Below the pieces are notes generated by a model. It saw only the letters and a list, made by a program, of their open reading frames with translations. It was not told the origin of the DNA and made no database searches. Made by a program: the position numbers and the translations under genes. A DNA stretch of 7,825 nucleotides from an uncultured Lachnospiraceae bacterium (lineage in GTDB: Bacteria; Bacillota; Clostridia; Lachnospirales; Lachnospiraceae), in the NCBI GenBank assembly GCA_945787485.1, contig CALZHV010000095.1:1-7825 (forward strand). The letters run 5' to 3'. This document shows, in pieces, positions 6,120 through 7,825 of this stretch (the stretch's first letter is position 1; every line of letters begins with the position of its first letter).

Positions 6120-7685
6120 TTAAATACCTTTTCTGCCTGCCTTATATCCTTCATTGATATAATCCAAATAGTATTTCTTTAAATCATCACCATACTTGTC
6201 ATACAGTAAATCCTTATATCTCGTTTTATAAATATTAACATCAAAAGTTGAACATGCCTTCTTACCGCTGTCCATTCCCGAATATATAAAATGCTTTAAT
6301 ACAGCCACATCATCATCGCCATATTTTTCACTTATGTAAGGATACTTATTGATATAATATTTATAATTATAAACAAGCTTATATTCCACTCCATTATATT
6401 TTGTAATAGGGCTCTTAATTTCTGTGCAGCCTGTAGGGTTTCTTCCTTCTTTATATCCAATATTAATATAATGTAAATAATATTGCTTGTAATCAAGCCT
6501 GTATTTTGCTCTTATATCCTTATATTCATATCTGTATGACGTTGGATCGAAACCGGCTTTACCTCGTCTATTTTCTTTCATACCGGTCTTAACAAAATGT
6601 GCAAGAGTTGCATAATCATTTTTTCCGCAAGCTTTTGCAACATCAGCATAATGTGTAGAATAATAGTTAAAGCTGTATACAAGCTGATAATCCACACCAT
6701 TATATACTGTTATTGGTATGAACGTTCCATCAGCTTTTGCACCTATTCTTCCTTCTTTCTTTCCTGTAGTTATATAATGCTGATAATATTTCTTTAGATT
6801 TGTGCCATATTTTGCCCTCAAATCAGAATATTTATTTCTATAGTACATTACATCAAAGGTTTTATAACCTATTCGTCCAAGAGGCATACCTTTTTTATAG
6901 AAATGATAGAAAATCTGTCCACCGTCTGATGAATAATAAGTATTTCTAACATCAGCATATTTTTTATAATAGTAGCTTCTGCTAAATACAGCTGAACAAT
7001 TTAGACAATCACTCGTCTTAGTAACCATTGATGAAGCACATTCAACATAAGTATTGTATGCTACTCTTTCACTTTTTGCACCGGTTTTTTCAGCGGAACC
7101 TGATGAAAAAATCTGAACCCAGTAATAACCATATGCTGAATTCGGCACATAACATACTCCGATTCCTATACGATTGTAGTTAGTGCCTAGTATATTCTCC
7201 TTATGTCCTGTAGAGTTCATCCAGCCATTCATTACACTTTCAGCAGAACTGTAACCTGCAGCAATATTTTCTCCTATCCATCCGGCATTAGCTACATCAT
7301 TAAATACTTCGAAACAGCTGTTTCCGTTTGTTCTTGTATGAGAAAAAGCAACTGAAATTTCTTTTGCTCTTATCATTGCAAGCTTTGTCATATCTGTATC
7401 TAAAACAAGCTTTGATAGTCCTTGTTTCGTTCTTTCATTATTCACTATTGTAAGAACCTGATTGGCATAATCATAATATTCCGTACCGGAAACCGGTTTA
7501 TAGAAATATGGTTCTGCAGCATTGTCATTATTGTAGCTGCCTGTATTATCAATACCGGCTTTACCCGTTGCAGGTTCATCTATTTTTCCTGCTGCGCTTA
7601 CGTCATTTCCTAAAAACAATACGCATGCAAAAGACATGGTAATAACTAATGTAAAATAACGTAATAAATTAAAAAAACTCTTCAT
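6120..7685 (-). CDS. Secreted CAP/SCP-domain (YkwD-like) protein with C-terminal Tyr-rich repeats
   Basis: The 521-residue product starts with a clear Sec signal peptide: basic MKSFFNLLR, then a hydrophobic stretch (about 10-26), with likely signal peptidase I cleavage after Ala31 or Ala32 (DVSAAG). No lipobox, LPXTG motif or C-terminal membrane anchor is seen, so it is probably released or held by its repeats. Residues about 68-193 form a CAP domain of the bacterial YkwD type: VNNERTKQGLSKL, FSHT with His116, GENIAAG with Glu139, STGHKENIL with His161, and the closing WVQIF. A Cys-rich stretch (Cys216, 227, 230) precedes six repeat modules at 234-520. Bacterial CAP proteins are poorly understood and no enzymatic activity can be claimed. 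Similar YY..YADL...HF...G..EGR repeats occur in clostridial exported proteins. AGGAGG lies seven bases before the ATG at 7685. It sits between prmA and rsmE, 40 bases after the former and one base before the latter. Confidence 0.92.
   Translation of the reverse strand: MKSFFNLLRYFTLVITMSFACVLFLGNDVSAAGKIDEPATGKAGIDNTGSYNNDNAAEPYFYKPVSGTEYYDYANQVLTIVNNERTKQGLSKLVLDTDMTKLAMIRAKEISVAFSHTRTNGNSCFEVFNDVANAGWIGENIAAGYSSAESVMNGWMNSTGHKENILGTNYNRIGIGVCYVPNSAYGYYWVQIFSSGSAEKTGAKSERVAYNTYVECASSMVTKTSDCLNCSAVFSRSYYYKKYADVRNTYYSSDGGQIFYHFYKKGMPLGRIGYKTFDVMYYRNKYSDLRAKYGTNLKKYYQHYITTGKKEGRIGAKADGTFIPITVYNGVDYQLVYSFNYYSTHYADVAKACGKNDYATLAHFVKTGMKENRRGKAGFDPTSYRYEYKDIRAKYRLDYKQYYLHYINIGYKEGRNPTGCTEIKSPITKYNGVEYKLVYNYKYYINKYPYISEKYGDDDVAVLKHFIYSGMDSGKKACSTFDVNIYKTRYKDLLYDKYGDDLKKYYLDYINEGYKAGRKGI
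6126..6986 (-). repeat. Six Tyr-rich modules in three two-module units of about 102 residues (coding repeat)
   Basis: Within the CAP protein, modules occupy residues 234-273, 277-315, 337-375, 379-417, 439-477 and 481-520. The shared pattern is YY..KY.D+R..Y....+.YY.HYI..G.+EGR.G. Odd modules and even modules (which mostly start FD) alternate. The linkers before modules 3 and 5 share PIT.YNGV.Y.LVY. Equivalent positions in modules 3 and 5 are 102 residues apart, and those in modules 1 and 3 are 103 apart. Tyrosine makes up about 16% of residues 201-521 (52 of 321). DNA of the second and third units is visibly similar around the linkers (6677-6735 and 6371-6430) but well diverged, so the duplication is not recent. 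Confidence 0.88.
6127..6133 (-). promoter_or_regulatory. Ribosome binding site of rsmE inside the end of the CAP gene
   Basis: GAAAAGG on the minus strand lies eight bases before the rsmE ATG at 6118 and overlaps the last codons of the CAP gene. It is weaker than the AGGAGG of the CAP gene, consistent with rsmE depending partly on ribosomes finishing the CAP gene. Confidence 0.6.
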
Positions 7686-7725
7686 TCTCTGCCCTCCTAT
7701 TTTATAGAATTAGTATAAATGATTT

Positions 7726-7825
7726 CTATTGTTTTATTTTTGCAATTATTGAAACCCAGTCATTCATATATACTACATCTATTATATCATAATTGTTCGA
7801 AATAAGAGCTTCCTTAACATCATTT
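7726..7825 (-). CDS. prmA: Ribosomal protein L11 methyltransferase PrmA, C-terminal fragment (runs off the window)
   Basis: The minus strand is open from the window edge to a TAG at 7726-7728 and encodes 32 residues: NDVKEALISNNYDIIDVVYM, then NDWVSIIAKIKQ. This matches the C-terminal end of PrmA, where VKEAL...G..I++V...+W..I+A is the usual last beta-strand and helix pattern. PrmA trimethylates L11 of the large ribosomal subunit. In Firmicutes prmA usually lies directly before rsmE; here the CAP gene is between them, starting 40 bases after this stop. That context strengthens a call resting on a short fragment. The rest of the gene is outside the window, so its completeness cannot be judged. 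Confidence 0.75.
   Translation of the reverse strand, partial: NDVKEALISNNYDIIDVVYMNDWVSIIAKIKQ

Noticed and set aside
6119..6154. Upstream in-frame ATG for rsmE overlapping the CAP gene
   Set aside because: It adds 12 residues (MKDIRQAEKVFN) not seen in RsmE proteins and has no good Shine-Dalgarno site.
6126..6986. CRISPR-like or mobile-element repeats
   Set aside because: The periodicity is in frame and at protein level, with diverged DNA; there are no short identical direct repeats with unique spacers, no transposase and no terminal inverted repeats.
6597..7613. Plus-strand frames of 63-66 residues within the CAP gene
   Set aside because: They are hydrophobic Ile/Tyr/Cys-rich shadows of the Tyr- and Asn-rich repeats on the coding strand.
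7617..7631. Lipoprotein signal at Cys21 of the CAP protein
   Set aside because: The residues before it (MSFAC) do not fit a lipobox, and a standard signal peptidase I site follows at DVSAAG.

Overview
The window looks like a chromosomal, core-genome segment of a low-GC, Gram-positive anaerobe of the Clostridia, most likely a Lachnospiraceae member. The grounds are AT-rich coding sequence with A/T-ending codons, strong AGGAGG-type ribosome binding sites, clostridial versions of every recognisable protein, a ThiI without a rhodanese domain paired with a NifS-like desulfurase, and a secreted CAP-domain protein with Tyr-rich repeats. This placement rests on protein character and gene order, not on a database search.

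Layout from left to right. Positions 1-300 hold rpmB (ribosomal protein L28, plus strand, GTG start at 67) and a bidirectional terminator at 265-290. Everything else is on the minus strand and is therefore transcribed right to left. The upstream group enters at the right edge: the last 32 codons of prmA (7726-7825), a secreted 521-aa CAP-domain/repeat protein (6120-7685), and rsmE (start at 6118, one base after the CAP stop codon). A strong inverted repeat with a T-tract at 5329-5375 ends this group. A second group starts just after it: a cysteine desulfurase (4119-5261), thiI (2925-4106), a 127-aa protein I do not recognise (2479-2862) and tex (318-2459). Gaps inside this group are 12, 62 and 19 bases. 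It ends at the terminator shared with rpmB.

How the genes fit together. Nearly all recognisable genes serve translation: L28 is a large-subunit protein, PrmA methylates L11, RsmE methylates 16S rRNA, and the desulfurase hands sulfur to ThiI for 4-thiouridine in tRNA. Tex is an RNA-binding S1-domain protein linked to transcription and stress tolerance. The clear outlier is the exported CAP protein, which sits between prmA and rsmE, two genes that are normally adjacent in Firmicutes. Its C-terminal 290 residues form three copies of a two-module unit with a period of about 102 residues. Together with the unassigned 127-aa protein inside the thiI-tex operon, it is the most interesting content. 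I see no mobile element, CRISPR array, tRNA, rRNA or phage gene, and no evidence of a wholly new multi-gene system.
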